A DNA stretch of 64,000 nt, from positions 1 to 64,000 of the forward strand of contig JAEYKI010000024.1 in NCBI GenBank assembly GCA_023408315.1. The letters run 5' to 3'. Position numbers and translations under genes: made by a program. Below are positions 52,020 through 60,623 of the stretch, piece by piece. The DNA is from Bacillota bacterium (GTDB taxonomy: Bacteria; Bacillota; Clostridia; Christensenellales; Christensenellaceae). The stretch's first letter is position 1, and every line of letters begins with the position of its first letter. The notes beneath the pieces were generated by a model that was not told the DNA's origin, searched no databases, and saw only the letters and a program-made list of their open reading frames with translations.

Positions 52020-52889
52020 CTACTCCATTATCTGCACGCCGATTACGGTCTGATTGCCGTTGGAATCGGTCTGTACAATGAGCTCCAGAATATCGTCCGC
52101 CTGGATCCTGCCAAAGGTCGTTGTTGTCAGAACGTTGCTGGATGTCATAAGCACCTTGGTGCCCACGGGAATTGTAAGGGTCATTGATTCTCCCGTCAGG
52201 GTAATGGTGCTGGAGCTGCCGGTACTGCCCCCGGAGGAAGTGTTGCCGCCGGACGTTTCACCCTGCGCGCTATTGTTCTCCATACCGGATGGCCGTGAAC
52301 CCATGTTGCCCTCCATGCCGGACGGCATGGAACCCATATTGCCTCCATCAAATCCGGATGGCGGGGCTGCATTGCCGGATTCTGAACCTCCTTCAGAAAA
52401 GCTGTTCTGCCTCTCTCCGCCTCCAAAGCCGCTTCCGCGGTTTTCGTTTTGAACAGAGTTTCCGCTGCTGTTGGAAAACGTTACGTACGAGCTGTTGCTC
52501 AGGCTGGAACCGTTATAGCTGTTGCCACTAATATACGAATTGCTGGAGGAAGCGTTGCTCTCAAACATGGCTGTAGAATTTCCGCTCTCTGTGGAAGTAG
52601 TGTTCCCGTTACTGCCGGATGCCGCATTGCCGCCGCCCGAACGGGCGCCTTCGTTTTGCTGGCGGCCGCCCGAAGCGGAGGCGTTGGCTCCAGAATTGTT
52701 TTGAGAGGGAAGGGTACCCACTGCCAGCACAATTTGGTTGCCCGTGATGGACGTTACCTGGCCGGCTATAAGTTTCTGGTTCGACCCCAATTCAGCCTCG
52801 CTTAAGTTTGTAAGCGTTGTCTTTTGTTCAGAGCATCCCACCAATAGAAGAGGTATGATGAGAAATAGGATGAATATGTGTTTCTTCAT
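52020..52889 (-). CDS. Lipoprotein with long Ser/Gly/Asn-rich insertion
   Basis: 289 aa. Lipoprotein signal LLLVGC. Residues 38-60 (KLIAGQVTSITGNQIVLAVG) and 215-289 (ITLTGESMTLTIPVGTKVLM, FGRIQADDILELIV) look like two halves of one small beta-barrel. Between them lie about 150 residues almost only of S, G, N, A and M, with repeats around MGSMPSGMEG and MGSRPSGME. Located between permease and ATPase, it is probably an extracellular accessory of the efflux pump. Specific function unknown. Confidence 0.75.
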   Translation of the reverse strand: MKKHIFILFLIIPLLLVGCSEQKTTLTNLSEAELGSNQKLIAGQVTSITGNQIVLAVGTLPSQNNSGANASASGGRQQNEGARSGGGNAASGSNGNTTSTESGNSTAMFESNASSSNSYISGNSYNGSSLSNSSYVTFSNSSGNSVQNENRGSGFGGGERQNSFSEGGSESGNAAPPSGFDGGNMGSMPSGMEGNMGSRPSGMENNSAQGETSGGNTSSGGSTGSSSTITLTGESMTLTIPVGTKVLMTSSNVLTTTTFGRIQADDILELIVQTDSNGNQTVIGVQIME

Positions 52890-52904
52890 GTTTTCCTCTC
52901 TTTT

Positions 52905-54302
52905 CTATTCTTCGTTGAGCGCTTCAATAGGCACCAGGGATGAAGCCTTTAAGGCGGGGTAGAACCCGAATACGGTACCGGTGGCAATTGCAAACACCAT
53001 TGCCACAATTACGCCCGTTGCGGACGGCGCGACCGTTTGGCCCAGGATATCCATTAAGGGCATCAGCAGATTGCTGACAACTACGCCCACAATGCCGCCA
53101 AACAGGCTGATTACAATGGCTTCCATTAAAAACTGCATCAATATATCTTTTTTGCTGCTGCCGATCGCCTTTAATATGCCAATTTCTTTTGTGCGTTCCC
53201 GCACCGATACAAACAGCACGTTCATAATCCCTATGCCGCCTACCACAAATACAATGCTTGCCACTGCAATGAGCAGGAAGGAGAGCGTGTTTGCGGAATT
53301 TGTCGCCGCCACGCGCTGGGCTCCCGCGTCTGTGATTGTGAAGCTGGCCTTGGGATAGGTCTGCGCCAGTTCGGATTTAATGTTGGTAATTGCTTCATCA
53401 ACGTTACTTACGTCCGAAGCGACCACGGTGATTGTAGGAGAGTAAGACTGGCTGCTGAACACGTATTTTTTTGCCGTGGAGAGCGGAATAAATATGGATT
53501 CGTCCGGGCTTACACCCGAGGACACGCTGCCCACCTCGGTAAGCACGCCGTTGATTGTAAAAGGCGTATCGTTGATGTAAATCACGCTGTCGTAAGCGTC
53601 TATTGCGTCTCCAAATATCTCCTGGGCCAGGTTGTATCCAATAACTGCAACCTTATTTACGTTTGTCTCGTCGTCCTCCGTGATGAAATCGCCAAGTCCA
53701 ACCTCCAGGTTGCTGATGTTTTGGTAATCCTCTGTTACTCCTGCAATGGTGTAACTGGTGGAAGAGGACAGGTTGCCGCCGGTGACGTCCGATTTTTCTG
53801 TTGCCCAGATGGCCGCCGAATCAAGGCCGGATACAAATGTCTGCAGGTCGTCCACATCCGTTTGGCTCAGGGTGATCCGCTCTGTGTTGCGCATTCTGTT
53901 CATGGCTGCTTCCATCAATTTGCCAAGCGCGCTGCTACTGCCGCTGCCGCCGAAGCTGCCGCCGCTGGAACCGCCGGGCATTCCGCCGCCGCTGGAACCG
54001 CCGGGCATTCCACCACCGCTGGAACCGCCGCCAGGCGCGCCGCCACCGCCAAACATCATTTCGCCGCCACCGCCTCCTCCTCCACTGGTGGTGGAGGAAG
54101 CACGTTCGTAGGAGATGGTGATTGCGCCCGCATTAATGTTTTTATACTGTTCTGCCACCGCCTGCTGGCTGCCGTTGCCAATGGCCAGTACCATTACGAT
54201 TGTTGCCGCGCCAACGATGATGCCAAGGGAGGTTAAAATTACCTTCGTCTTGTTTTCCATCAGGTTGACCCAGACAATATGCATTAATTCACTGAATATC
54301 AT
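52905..54302 (-). CDS. MacB-like ABC efflux permease with Gly-rich loop
   Basis: 465 aa. N-terminal helix (VILTSLGIIVGAATIVMVLAIG), large external MacB_PCD domain, then three C-terminal helices (FLLIAVASIVFVVGGIGIMNVLFV through MVFAIATGTVFGFYPALKA) with the FtsX segment SVRERTKEIGILKAIGSSKKDILMQFL. The external domain carries a GGG/GGS/GGMPGGSSG-rich loop (about residues 72-130) encoded by 27-bp tandem repeats. Overlaps the adaptor gene by 4 bp. Confidence 0.92.
   Translation of the reverse strand: MIFSELMHIVWVNLMENKTKVILTSLGIIVGAATIVMVLAIGNGSQQAVAEQYKNINAGAITISYERASSTTSGGGGGGGEMMFGGGGAPGGGSSGGGMPGGSSGGGMPGGSSGGSFGGSGSSSALGKLMEAAMNRMRNTERITLSQTDVDDLQTFVSGLDSAAIWATEKSDVTGGNLSSSTSYTIAGVTEDYQNISNLEVGLGDFITEDDETNVNKVAVIGYNLAQEIFGDAIDAYDSVIYINDTPFTINGVLTEVGSVSSGVSPDESIFIPLSTAKKYVFSSQSYSPTITVVASDVSNVDEAITNIKSELAQTYPKASFTITDAGAQRVAATNSANTLSFLLIAVASIVFVVGGIGIMNVLFVSVRERTKEIGILKAIGSSKKDILMQFLMEAIVISLFGGIVGVVVSNLLMPLMDILGQTVAPSATGVIVAMVFAIATGTVFGFYPALKASSLVPIEALNEE
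53961..54035 (-). repeat. 27-bp tandem repeat inside the permease gene
   Basis: A 24-bp block at 53961-53984 recurs identically at 53988-54011, and a diverged third copy begins at 54015; the period is 27 bp. It encodes GGMPGGSSG units, so copy changes keep the frame. Confidence 0.85.
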
Positions 54303-55816
54303 TTTGACGTCACCGCCTGGCTTGTTATCACTATCGTCTGGCCTTCTGTGAGACCGGACTGTATCTCAACGTTCTGGCCGTCTGAGAATCCTGTGGTAAC
54401 CTGCGTTTTGACAGTTTTCCCGCTTGAATCTTTTACATTTACATATTGTTTGCCATTCTCTGTTGTTACGGCCTTGTTGGATACGTACAGTACATCCTTC
54501 ACCTGCTTGGTAACAAATGTTACGTTGCCTGTCATTCCGTCGTAGATCTTGGAAACGTCTCCCGAAAGTTTGACGGTTATAGAGTAGCTTACCGTGGAGG
54601 AAGCTTCCCTGGCCGGTGTGATGGTGATGCTGTCTATGGTTCCCTCAAAGGTAGTGTCCGAGAAGGATGTAAGGGATACTTCCGCCGTCTGGCCTACCGA
54701 AAGGCTGGATATATCGTCCTGGGTAACGGATACGATCACGTCTGCGGATGTATTGTCCGCTATGGAGGCAATCACCGCGTTGTTTGACAGGGTATCGCCC
54801 GCCGCCACACTGACGGAATTCACCAGGCCGTCTATAGTTGCGTAAATGGTGGGGTCTGTTTTATACTGCGAGACCTTATCCAGCGCCTGTTTAGCCGTTG
54901 TGACGCTCAAGGTCGCGCTGTCCACGTCACTCTGCAGCGCTGCAAGCGTGTTATTATAAATGGTAGATGCGCTACTGCCCGAGGCTTTGTCATTGTCGTA
55001 CTGCGCTTTTGCCGTAACCGTACCGCTGGTGAGCGCATCCTGCGCAGATTTCAGCTTGTTTTCCAGAGAGGAAAGCTGCTGCTGCTGCGCAACCAGTGCG
55101 GCGTAACCGCTGTAATTTTCATCCGCAATATCTGCGGCCTGCTTTAGCGCGGGATAGTTTGGATCGCTGGATGTTACGGCCTGCAGGGCTGCGTCGGCAG
55201 CCTCTTTTGTTGCCTGCAGCGTGGAAGTATCCAGTCCCGCTAGCTTTGCCGTGTAGTAGTTGATTGTACCCACACAACTGTTATATGAATTTGTGGCGCT
55301 TGTAACCGCATCCTGCAGTGAACTGATGGTGTTGTTGTATGTAGTCTGCGCGTTATCGCTCTTTGCTTTGCTGGTATTATAAGTCGTTTTGGCGCTCACC
55401 TTACCGGTCGCCTGCGCGGCCTCCGCCTGGCTCAGTTTGTTTTCCGCCTGGGTGTACGCAAGATCCAGGGTCTGGATGGCGGTATCCACGCTGTCCGTTG
55501 TGAGCGTTGCGATTGCGTCCCCTGTTTTTACCGACTGGCCTGCTTTGATATTTACTTCATTGATTATCGCGCCGTTCAGATTGCAGATAACGGACTCCGT
55601 CCCAATGGAAGCCGTGCCTGTCTCGGTTACACCTACGGTGATATTGCCTTTTTGAACGGTGGTTTCTTTTGTAACCGTTTTTGCTTCCGCTGCCGCCGCT
55701 GCCGCCGCCGCGTTGTTCATCATAACAACGGCAACAACCACAATAATAACAGCGGCCACGCCGGCTGGCAGAATCCATCTCGTTTTTTTGCCCACAAAGA
55801 ACTCTTTGAACTTCAT
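54299..55816 (-). CDS. MacA-like membrane fusion protein
   Basis: 505 aa. One N-terminal membrane helix (WILPAGVAAVIIVVVAVVMM), a short lipoyl-like half (GTASIGTESVICNLNGAIIN, AGQSVKTGDAIATL), a long coiled-coil hairpin (about residues 130-330, rich in A, Q, S, T), the second lipoyl half (ATIDGLVNSVSVAAGDTLSN), a beta-barrel (ISSLSVGQTAEVSLTSFSD) and a membrane-proximal domain. It is the first gene of the operon and adapts the MacB-like pump to its substrate outside the cell. Confidence 0.92.
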   Translation of the reverse strand: MKFKEFFVGKKTRWILPAGVAAVIIVVVAVVMMNNAAAAAAAAEAKTVTKETTVQKGNITVGVTETGTASIGTESVICNLNGAIINEVNIKAGQSVKTGDAIATLTTDSVDTAIQTLDLAYTQAENKLSQAEAAQATGKVSAKTTYNTSKAKSDNAQTTYNNTISSLQDAVTSATNSYNSCVGTINYYTAKLAGLDTSTLQATKEAADAALQAVTSSDPNYPALKQAADIADENYSGYAALVAQQQQLSSLENKLKSAQDALTSGTVTAKAQYDNDKASGSSASTIYNNTLAALQSDVDSATLSVTTAKQALDKVSQYKTDPTIYATIDGLVNSVSVAAGDTLSNNAVIASIADNTSADVIVSVTQDDISSLSVGQTAEVSLTSFSDTTFEGTIDSITITPAREASSTVSYSITVKLSGDVSKIYDGMTGNVTFVTKQVKDVLYVSNKAVTTENGKQYVNVKDSSGKTVKTQVTTGFSDGQNVEIQSGLTEGQTIVITSQAVTSK

Positions 55817-55984
55817 TGAAAAACCTCCTAAATATATCGCACGTATCTTGATTCGTTTATTGATTTCCAGGTACTATCCTATCAGCCTAATGTGATAGCT
55901 TGGTGAATATCGCGTGTAGATTCAATAAAAACTGTTAATTTTTTGTGAAGACGGGGTCTGCCGTACAGGAAAACAAAAGACACT

Positions 55985-56037
55985 GTCCAATTAAAAATGA
56001 TAACGTGCTCATAAGCACGCGTGCATGCGTGCTGGAC
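55985..56037 (+). promoter_or_regulatory. Stem with two mutually exclusive inner hairpins upstream of the pur genes
   Basis: GTCCA (55985-55989) pairs with TGGAC (56033-56037). Inside, GTGCT/AGCAC (56005-56018) and AGCACGC/GCGTGCT (56014-56033) share the AGCAC strand, so only one can form; the second also competes for the T at 56033. It lies upstream of the promoter at 56055, so if RNA it belongs to a longer transcript; as DNA it could be a protein-binding site. No known purine, PRPP or ZTP riboswitch core was recognised. Confidence 0.35.
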
Positions 56038-56054
56038 ATAATGGATTTGGGATA

Positions 56055-56083
56055 TTGCGTTTTTAAGAATTTTGGGGTATCAT
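56055..56083 (+). promoter_or_regulatory. Probable promoter of the purine operon
   Basis: TTGCGT (56055-56060), a 17-bp spacer and TATCAT (56078-56083) are a fair sigma-A match. Transcription would start near 56090, about 190 bp before purE. Confidence 0.5.
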
Positions 56084-56111
56084 AAAAAAATAAGAGACAA
56101 AGGAGATATAA

Positions 56112-56216
56112 ATGACGAATCGGGCTTTGCCAATCTGCATACAAGGTGTTGGAGGTCAAAGAACGGGGGTTGTTTTTTTGTTTTTTTCACTGCCCGTGGG
56201 AACCATGGTCTTATGA
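56112..56216 (+). CDS. Possible leader peptide of the purine operon
   Basis: 34 codons starting at an ATG with AAAGGAGA six bases upstream, the best ribosome site in the leader. The peptide reads MTNRALPICIQGVGGQRTGV, then a phenylalanine/leucine-rich tail encoded by T-runs (56171-56187), and stops 61 bp before purE. No similarity is recognised. It may be an attenuation peptide or chance. Confidence 0.3.
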   Translation: MTNRALPICIQGVGGQRTGVVFLFFSLPVGTMVL

Positions 56217-56277
56217 ACAGTCCGGCTAGGCTTGCGCCCAGCCGTTTATTTTTTTTAAAGAGAAAAGGATGCAAAGT

Positions 56278-56763
56278 ATGAAGGTTGCTGTAGTTATGGG
56301 ATCAAAGAACGATTTGCCCACAGTGCTGCCCGCCATAGAAACGCTTAAATCGTTTGGCGTGGAACCTGTGGCAAGGGTTTTGTCTGCGCACCGCACGCCG
56401 GATGCCGCCGCCGGGTTCGCAAGGGAAGCCAGGAAGCAGGGCATCGAGGTGATTATTGCGGCTGCGGGAAAAGCCGCCCACCTGGCGGGCGTTCTGGCCG
56501 GGCATACCACCCTGCCTGTAATTGGCCTGCCGATTAAATCGTCTCTTTTGGACGGGCTTGATTCCCTGCTTTCCACCGTGCAGATGCCGGACGGCGTACC
56601 TGTGGCCACTGTTGCAGTGAACGGAGCCAAAAACGCGGGGCTGCTGGCTGTGCAGATGCTGGCGCTCAAATACGCGGAGCTGCAGGATAAATTGGAGGCG
56701 TACAAAAGGGAAATGGAAGACTCCGTTCTTGCGGCGGATAAAGAACTGGATTTGGAGGAATAA
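56278..56763 (+). CDS. purE: 5-(carboxyamino)imidazole ribonucleotide mutase PurE
   Basis: 161 aa from the ATG at 56278 (AAAAGGA eight bases upstream). VVMGSKNDLP, SAHRTPD and AAGKAAHLAGVLAGHT are PurE active-site segments; MPDGVPVATVAVNGAKNAGL closes the fold. It forms CAIR in step 6 of purine synthesis. No purK is present in the window, so the N5-CAIR supply must come from elsewhere or the enzyme uses CO2 directly. First gene of the operon. Confidence 0.95.
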   Translation: MKVAVVMGSKNDLPTVLPAIETLKSFGVEPVARVLSAHRTPDAAAGFAREARKQGIEVIIAAAGKAAHLAGVLAGHTTLPVIGLPIKSSLLDGLDSLLSTVQMPDGVPVATVAVNGAKNAGLLAVQMLALKYAELQDKLEAYKREMEDSVLAADKELDLEE

Positions 56764-56764
56764 C

Positions 56765-57472
56765 ATGAAAAGGCTTGAACAAATTTACGAAGGCAAGGCA
56801 AAGAAAGTTTTTTTAACAGATAATCCGGACCACGTGCTGGTGGATTATAAAGACGACGCCACCGCATTTAACGGGCTTAAAAAAGGAACCATTGTGGGCA
56901 AGGGCGTGGTGAACAACAAGGTTTCCAACCATATGTTCCGCATGCTGGAGCAAAAAGGCATTCCTACGCACTATGTGGAGGAGATTAGTGAACGCGAGAC
57001 AATAGTTAAAAAAGTTGAGATTGTGCAGGTGGAAGTGATTGTGCGCAACATTGCGGCCGGAAGCCTGTCCAAACGCCTGGGGCTGCCCGAAGGCACAAAG
57101 CTGCCCGTAACGGTGCTGGAATACTGCTATAAATCGGACGAGCTTGGCGATCCCATGATTAACGACTACCACATTGCCGCCATGGGGCTGGCAACCAAGG
57201 AAGAAATGGACGCGATTGCCGCCTACTCGCTGAAAATAAACGAAATTATGACCGCATATTTAAAGCAGTTTGATATTGAACTGATAGACTTTAAACTGGA
57301 ATTCGGGCGTTTCCACGGAGAAATTATTCTGGCGGACGAAATCTCGCCCGATACCTGCCGTTTCTGGGATTCCAAAACCGGCGAAAAATTAGACAAAGAC
57401 CGGTTCAGGCGTGACCTTGGGCATGTGGAGGACGCATACCAGGAGATACTGAAACGGCTTATGGGGGAATAG
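56765..57472 (+). CDS. purC: SAICAR synthetase PurC
   Basis: 235 aa. EQIYEGKAKKVFLTD (phosphate-binding loop), KKVEIVQVEVIVRNIAAGSL, KLEFGRF and DEISPDTCRFWD are diagnostic. It joins CAIR and aspartate using ATP. It begins one base after the purE stop. Confidence 0.97.
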   Translation: MKRLEQIYEGKAKKVFLTDNPDHVLVDYKDDATAFNGLKKGTIVGKGVVNNKVSNHMFRMLEQKGIPTHYVEEISERETIVKKVEIVQVEVIVRNIAAGSLSKRLGLPEGTKLPVTVLEYCYKSDELGDPMINDYHIAAMGLATKEEMDAIAAYSLKINEIMTAYLKQFDIELIDFKLEFGRFHGEIILADEISPDTCRFWDSKTGEKLDKDRFRRDLGHVEDAYQEILKRLMGE

Positions 57473-57480
57473 AAGCGCAG

Positions 57481-58956
57481 ATGCATTTTTCAACAGAACT
57501 GCCGTACGACAGGATTAAGCCGGACGACGATTGTATGCACGAAGAGTGCGGCGTGTTTGGCATTTATATGAACGACAATACCTATGACCCGGCGGAAGCG
57601 GCCTATGTGGGCTTATATTCTCTGCAGCACCGCGGACAGGAAAGCGCGGGGATTGCGGTGACGGATGGGCAGGATATCCGCTGTCACAAAGGAATGGGGC
57701 TGTGCGCAGAGGTTTTTCGCGATACGCTGAACTCTATTGCGGGCGGCAGGATAGCAATTGGGCATGTGCGGTATTCCACCACCGGAGACAGCGAACTGGC
57801 CAATTGCCAGCCCATTGTGCTGAGCTACCGCAAAGGAAAACTGGCGATTGCGCACAACGGCAATCTTATTAATTCGGACATATTAAAAGACCGGCTGGTG
57901 GAGGAGGGCGCTATTTTCCAGACAACACTGGACACGGAAGTGATGGCCACCCTGATTGCCCGGTATTCCAAGCTGGGCATGGTTGAATCCATCACCAGGA
58001 TGATGCGGATGGTGCGCGGCTCCTATGCGCTTTGCATCATGACGCAGGACGCTTTGATAGGCGTGCGGGACCCAAGGGGCATACGTCCTTTGGCTCTTGG
58101 CAAGCTGGACGGCAATTATGTTCTGGCAAGCGAATCCTGCGCGTTTGACGCGATAGACGCGGAATTTGTGCGGGATATCCGGCCCGGCGAGGTTGTGGTG
58201 ATAGACAAGGACGGCCTTAAATCCCACCAGATAGAATCCAGCCTGCAAACGGCGCTGTGTATTTTTGAATATGTGTATTTTGCGCGGCCGGACTCTGATA
58301 TAGATGGCATCAGCGTATACCGCTCCCGCGAGGCCATGGGCATTCGGCTTGCAAAAGCCTACCCTATGGTGGCGGACTTGGTGGGCGGCGTGCCTGACTC
58401 CGCTACGCCTGCGGCAACGGGCTATGCCACCCAAAGCGGCGTGCCGTTTGCCAACCTGCTCTCCAAAAACAGGTATGTGGGCCGCACGTTTATACAACCC
58501 AGCCAGTCTCTGCGGGAGCGCGGGGTCAAGCTGAAACTGAACGCCATGAAGCGCATTGTGCGCGGCAAAAAGCTGGTGCTGGTAGACGATTCCATTGTGC
58601 GCGGCACAACCAGCAAAAAAATAGTGGAAATGTTGCGCCTAGCGGGCGCGCGTGAAGTGCATATGATGATCAGTTCGCCGCCCGTAAAATACCCCTGTTT
58701 TTTTGGCATTGATACTCCTTCGCATGAGCAGCTCATCGGCGCTAAAAATTCGGTGGAAGAGATACGGAAGATCATCGGGGCGGATTCGCTCTGTTACCTT
58801 ACGGTGGAAGACCTTTTGAAAACAGTGGAAGGCGCGGGCTGCAATTTTTGCGTGGGCTGTTTCAGCGGGGAATACCCGCTGGATATATGTAAAGCAAGGG
58901 AAGAGACGGAAAAAATGAATCTTGCAATTGACAATAAAGGGGGAATGGACCAGTGA
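57481..58956 (+). CDS. purF: Amidophosphoribosyltransferase PurF
   Basis: 491 aa. A 22-residue propeptide precedes Cys23 (HEECGVFG), the N-terminal nucleophile of the glutaminase domain. The PRPP loop is VLVDDSIVRGTT. Cysteines for a structural 4Fe-4S cluster are at KYPCFFGID and GCNFCVGCF, as in the Bacillus-type enzyme; oxygen exposure would inactivate it. First committed step of the pathway and usually feedback-inhibited by AMP/GMP. Overlaps purM by 4 bp. Confidence 0.97.
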   Translation: MHFSTELPYDRIKPDDDCMHEECGVFGIYMNDNTYDPAEAAYVGLYSLQHRGQESAGIAVTDGQDIRCHKGMGLCAEVFRDTLNSIAGGRIAIGHVRYSTTGDSELANCQPIVLSYRKGKLAIAHNGNLINSDILKDRLVEEGAIFQTTLDTEVMATLIARYSKLGMVESITRMMRMVRGSYALCIMTQDALIGVRDPRGIRPLALGKLDGNYVLASESCAFDAIDAEFVRDIRPGEVVVIDKDGLKSHQIESSLQTALCIFEYVYFARPDSDIDGISVYRSREAMGIRLAKAYPMVADLVGGVPDSATPAATGYATQSGVPFANLLSKNRYVGRTFIQPSQSLRERGVKLKLNAMKRIVRGKKLVLVDDSIVRGTTSKKIVEMLRLAGAREVHMMISSPPVKYPCFFGIDTPSHEQLIGAKNSVEEIRKIIGADSLCYLTVEDLLKTVEGAGCNFCVGCFSGEYPLDICKAREETEKMNLAIDNKGGMDQ

Positions 58957-59969
58957 CGATTTCGTATAAAGACGCGGGCGTGGATGTAGAAAAAGGCTAT
59001 GAAGCGGTACGGCTGATGCGCAGGTTTGTAGAAAAAACGTTCGACAAAAACGTGCTTACCGGGCTGGGCAGTTTTGGAGGCATGTACGACATTGGCGGCG
59101 GCAACGTGCTGGTGGCGGGGACAGACGGCGTGGGCACCAAGCTGAAAGCGGCTTTTGCCATTGGCAAGCATGACACTGTGGGAATTGACTGCGTGGCCAT
59201 GTGTGCAAACGACGTGGTGTGCCACGGGGCCAAGCCCCTGTTTTTCCTGGATTATATTGCGACGGGGGAACTGGAGCCGCCCATTATTGCAAGCGTGGTA
59301 AAAGGCGTGGCGGACGGATGCGTGCAGGCCGGCTGCGCGCTGATTGGCGGGGAAACAGCCGAAATGCCGGGTTTTTATCCAAAGGGTGAATACGACCTGG
59401 CAGGCTTTTGCGTGGGCATTGTAAAAAAGGATAAAATTATCAACGGCAGCACGGTAAAGGAAGGCAACGTGATCATAGGCCTGCCCTCTTCCGGCATTCA
59501 TTCCAACGGGTTCTCGCTGGTGCGCCGCCTGTATTCCATGGACAGCGGGATATTGTCCCGGCAGGTGTATTCCATGGATATGCAGCTTGGAGAAATTCTT
59601 TTAACACCCACCGTAATTTATGTAAAGACGGTGCTGGACCTGGTGGAGCGCTTTAACATACGCGGTATTGCGCACATTACGGGCGGCGGATTTATAGAAA
59701 ATATACCCCGCACCATTCCAGAGGGGCTTATGGCGGAAATACATATGGGTACATGGGAAATGCCGCCGGTATTCGATTTTCTGCTGCAGGACGCGCAGCT
59801 TACGGACGAACAGGCCTTTAACACGTTTAACATGGGCATTGGCATGGTTTTGGTTGTGGACGAGCAGGATGCGGACGCGGTAATCTGGCATATTCACGAC
59901 CGCGGAGAAAAGGCCCATCTCATCGGCCGCGTGGTGGCCGGAGATAAAGGCGTGGTTTTATGCGGCTGA
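58953..59969 (+). CDS. purM: AIR synthetase PurM
   Basis: 338 aa from a GTG at 58953. YKDAGVDVEKG at the start, GGNVLVAGTDGVGTKLK, GGETAEMPGFY and GLPSSGIHSNGFSLVR follow the PurM/PurL fold. It cyclises FGAM to AIR. It overlaps purF by 4 bp and purN by 10 bp. Confidence 0.97.
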   Translation: MTISYKDAGVDVEKGYEAVRLMRRFVEKTFDKNVLTGLGSFGGMYDIGGGNVLVAGTDGVGTKLKAAFAIGKHDTVGIDCVAMCANDVVCHGAKPLFFLDYIATGELEPPIIASVVKGVADGCVQAGCALIGGETAEMPGFYPKGEYDLAGFCVGIVKKDKIINGSTVKEGNVIIGLPSSGIHSNGFSLVRRLYSMDSGILSRQVYSMDMQLGEILLTPTVIYVKTVLDLVERFNIRGIAHITGGGFIENIPRTIPEGLMAEIHMGTWEMPPVFDFLLQDAQLTDEQAFNTFNMGIGMVLVVDEQDADAVIWHIHDRGEKAHLIGRVVAGDKGVVLCG

Positions 59970-60574
59970 ACCGGTATGCGGTAATGGTATCCGGCGGGGG
60001 CACCAATCTGCAAAGCCTGATAGACAGCGATATTCCTGCGGATATTGTATGCGTGATTTCCTCCCGGGAGGGCGTATACGCTCTGGAGAGGGCGCAAAAA
60101 GCGGGCATCCCCGCCCGTGCGATTCAACGGAAAGAGTATAGTAATAAAGCGGATTTTGACCGTGCCAATCTGGAGGCGCTGCGTGCATGCGGCGCCCAGT
60201 TTGTTGTGCTGGCCGGATATATGCAAATACTGGGAGAAGAGCTGGTGGAGGCGTATAAAAACCGCATCATCAACATCCACCCATCCCTGATCCCTTCGTT
60301 TTGCGGTATGGGATATTACGGTTTGCATGTGCACGAAGCAGTTTTGCATTATGGCGCAAAAGTAACGGGCGCCACCGTGCATCTGGTGGACAGCGGCGCG
60401 GATACGGGGCCTATTGTTCTGCAGGAGGCGGTTCCCGTGCTGCAGGGAGACACGCCCGAGGTATTGCAGAGGCGCGTGATGCAAACAGAGCACAAGCTGC
60501 TGCCCCGGGCGGTCCGGCTGATGAGCGAGGGAAGGCTGACGGTGGAAGGCAGGATTGTGCAGATTGCAGAGTGA
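59960..60574 (+). CDS. purN: GAR transformylase PurN
   Basis: 204 aa. VSGGGTNLQSLID (GAR site), NIHPSLIPSF with catalytic Asn and His, and VDSGADTGPIVLQ with the catalytic Asp. Uses 10-formyl-tetrahydrofolate. The segment after the HPSLIPSF motif (GMGYYGLHVHEAVL) is the family formate-binding loop. Confidence 0.96.
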   Translation: MRLNRYAVMVSGGGTNLQSLIDSDIPADIVCVISSREGVYALERAQKAGIPARAIQRKEYSNKADFDRANLEALRACGAQFVVLAGYMQILGEELVEAYKNRIINIHPSLIPSFCGMGYYGLHVHEAVLHYGAKVTGATVHLVDSGADTGPIVLQEAVPVLQGDTPEVLQRRVMQTEHKLLPRAVRLMSEGRLTVEGRIVQIAE

Positions 60575-60623
60575 TTAACATGGATGTTATCAATTTTAAT
60601 TTTATAATATGTAGGAGGTTTCA

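Noticed and set aside
55817..56277. Purine, PRPP or ZTP riboswitch, or a 6S RNA, upstream of purE
   Set aside because: None of the conserved cores was recognised; only stems without a known motif are visible.
56072..56281. 69-codon plus-strand frame overlapping the purE start
   Set aside because: No RBS, arginine- and phenylalanine-rich with no pattern, and it overlaps the better-supported leader ORF in another frame.
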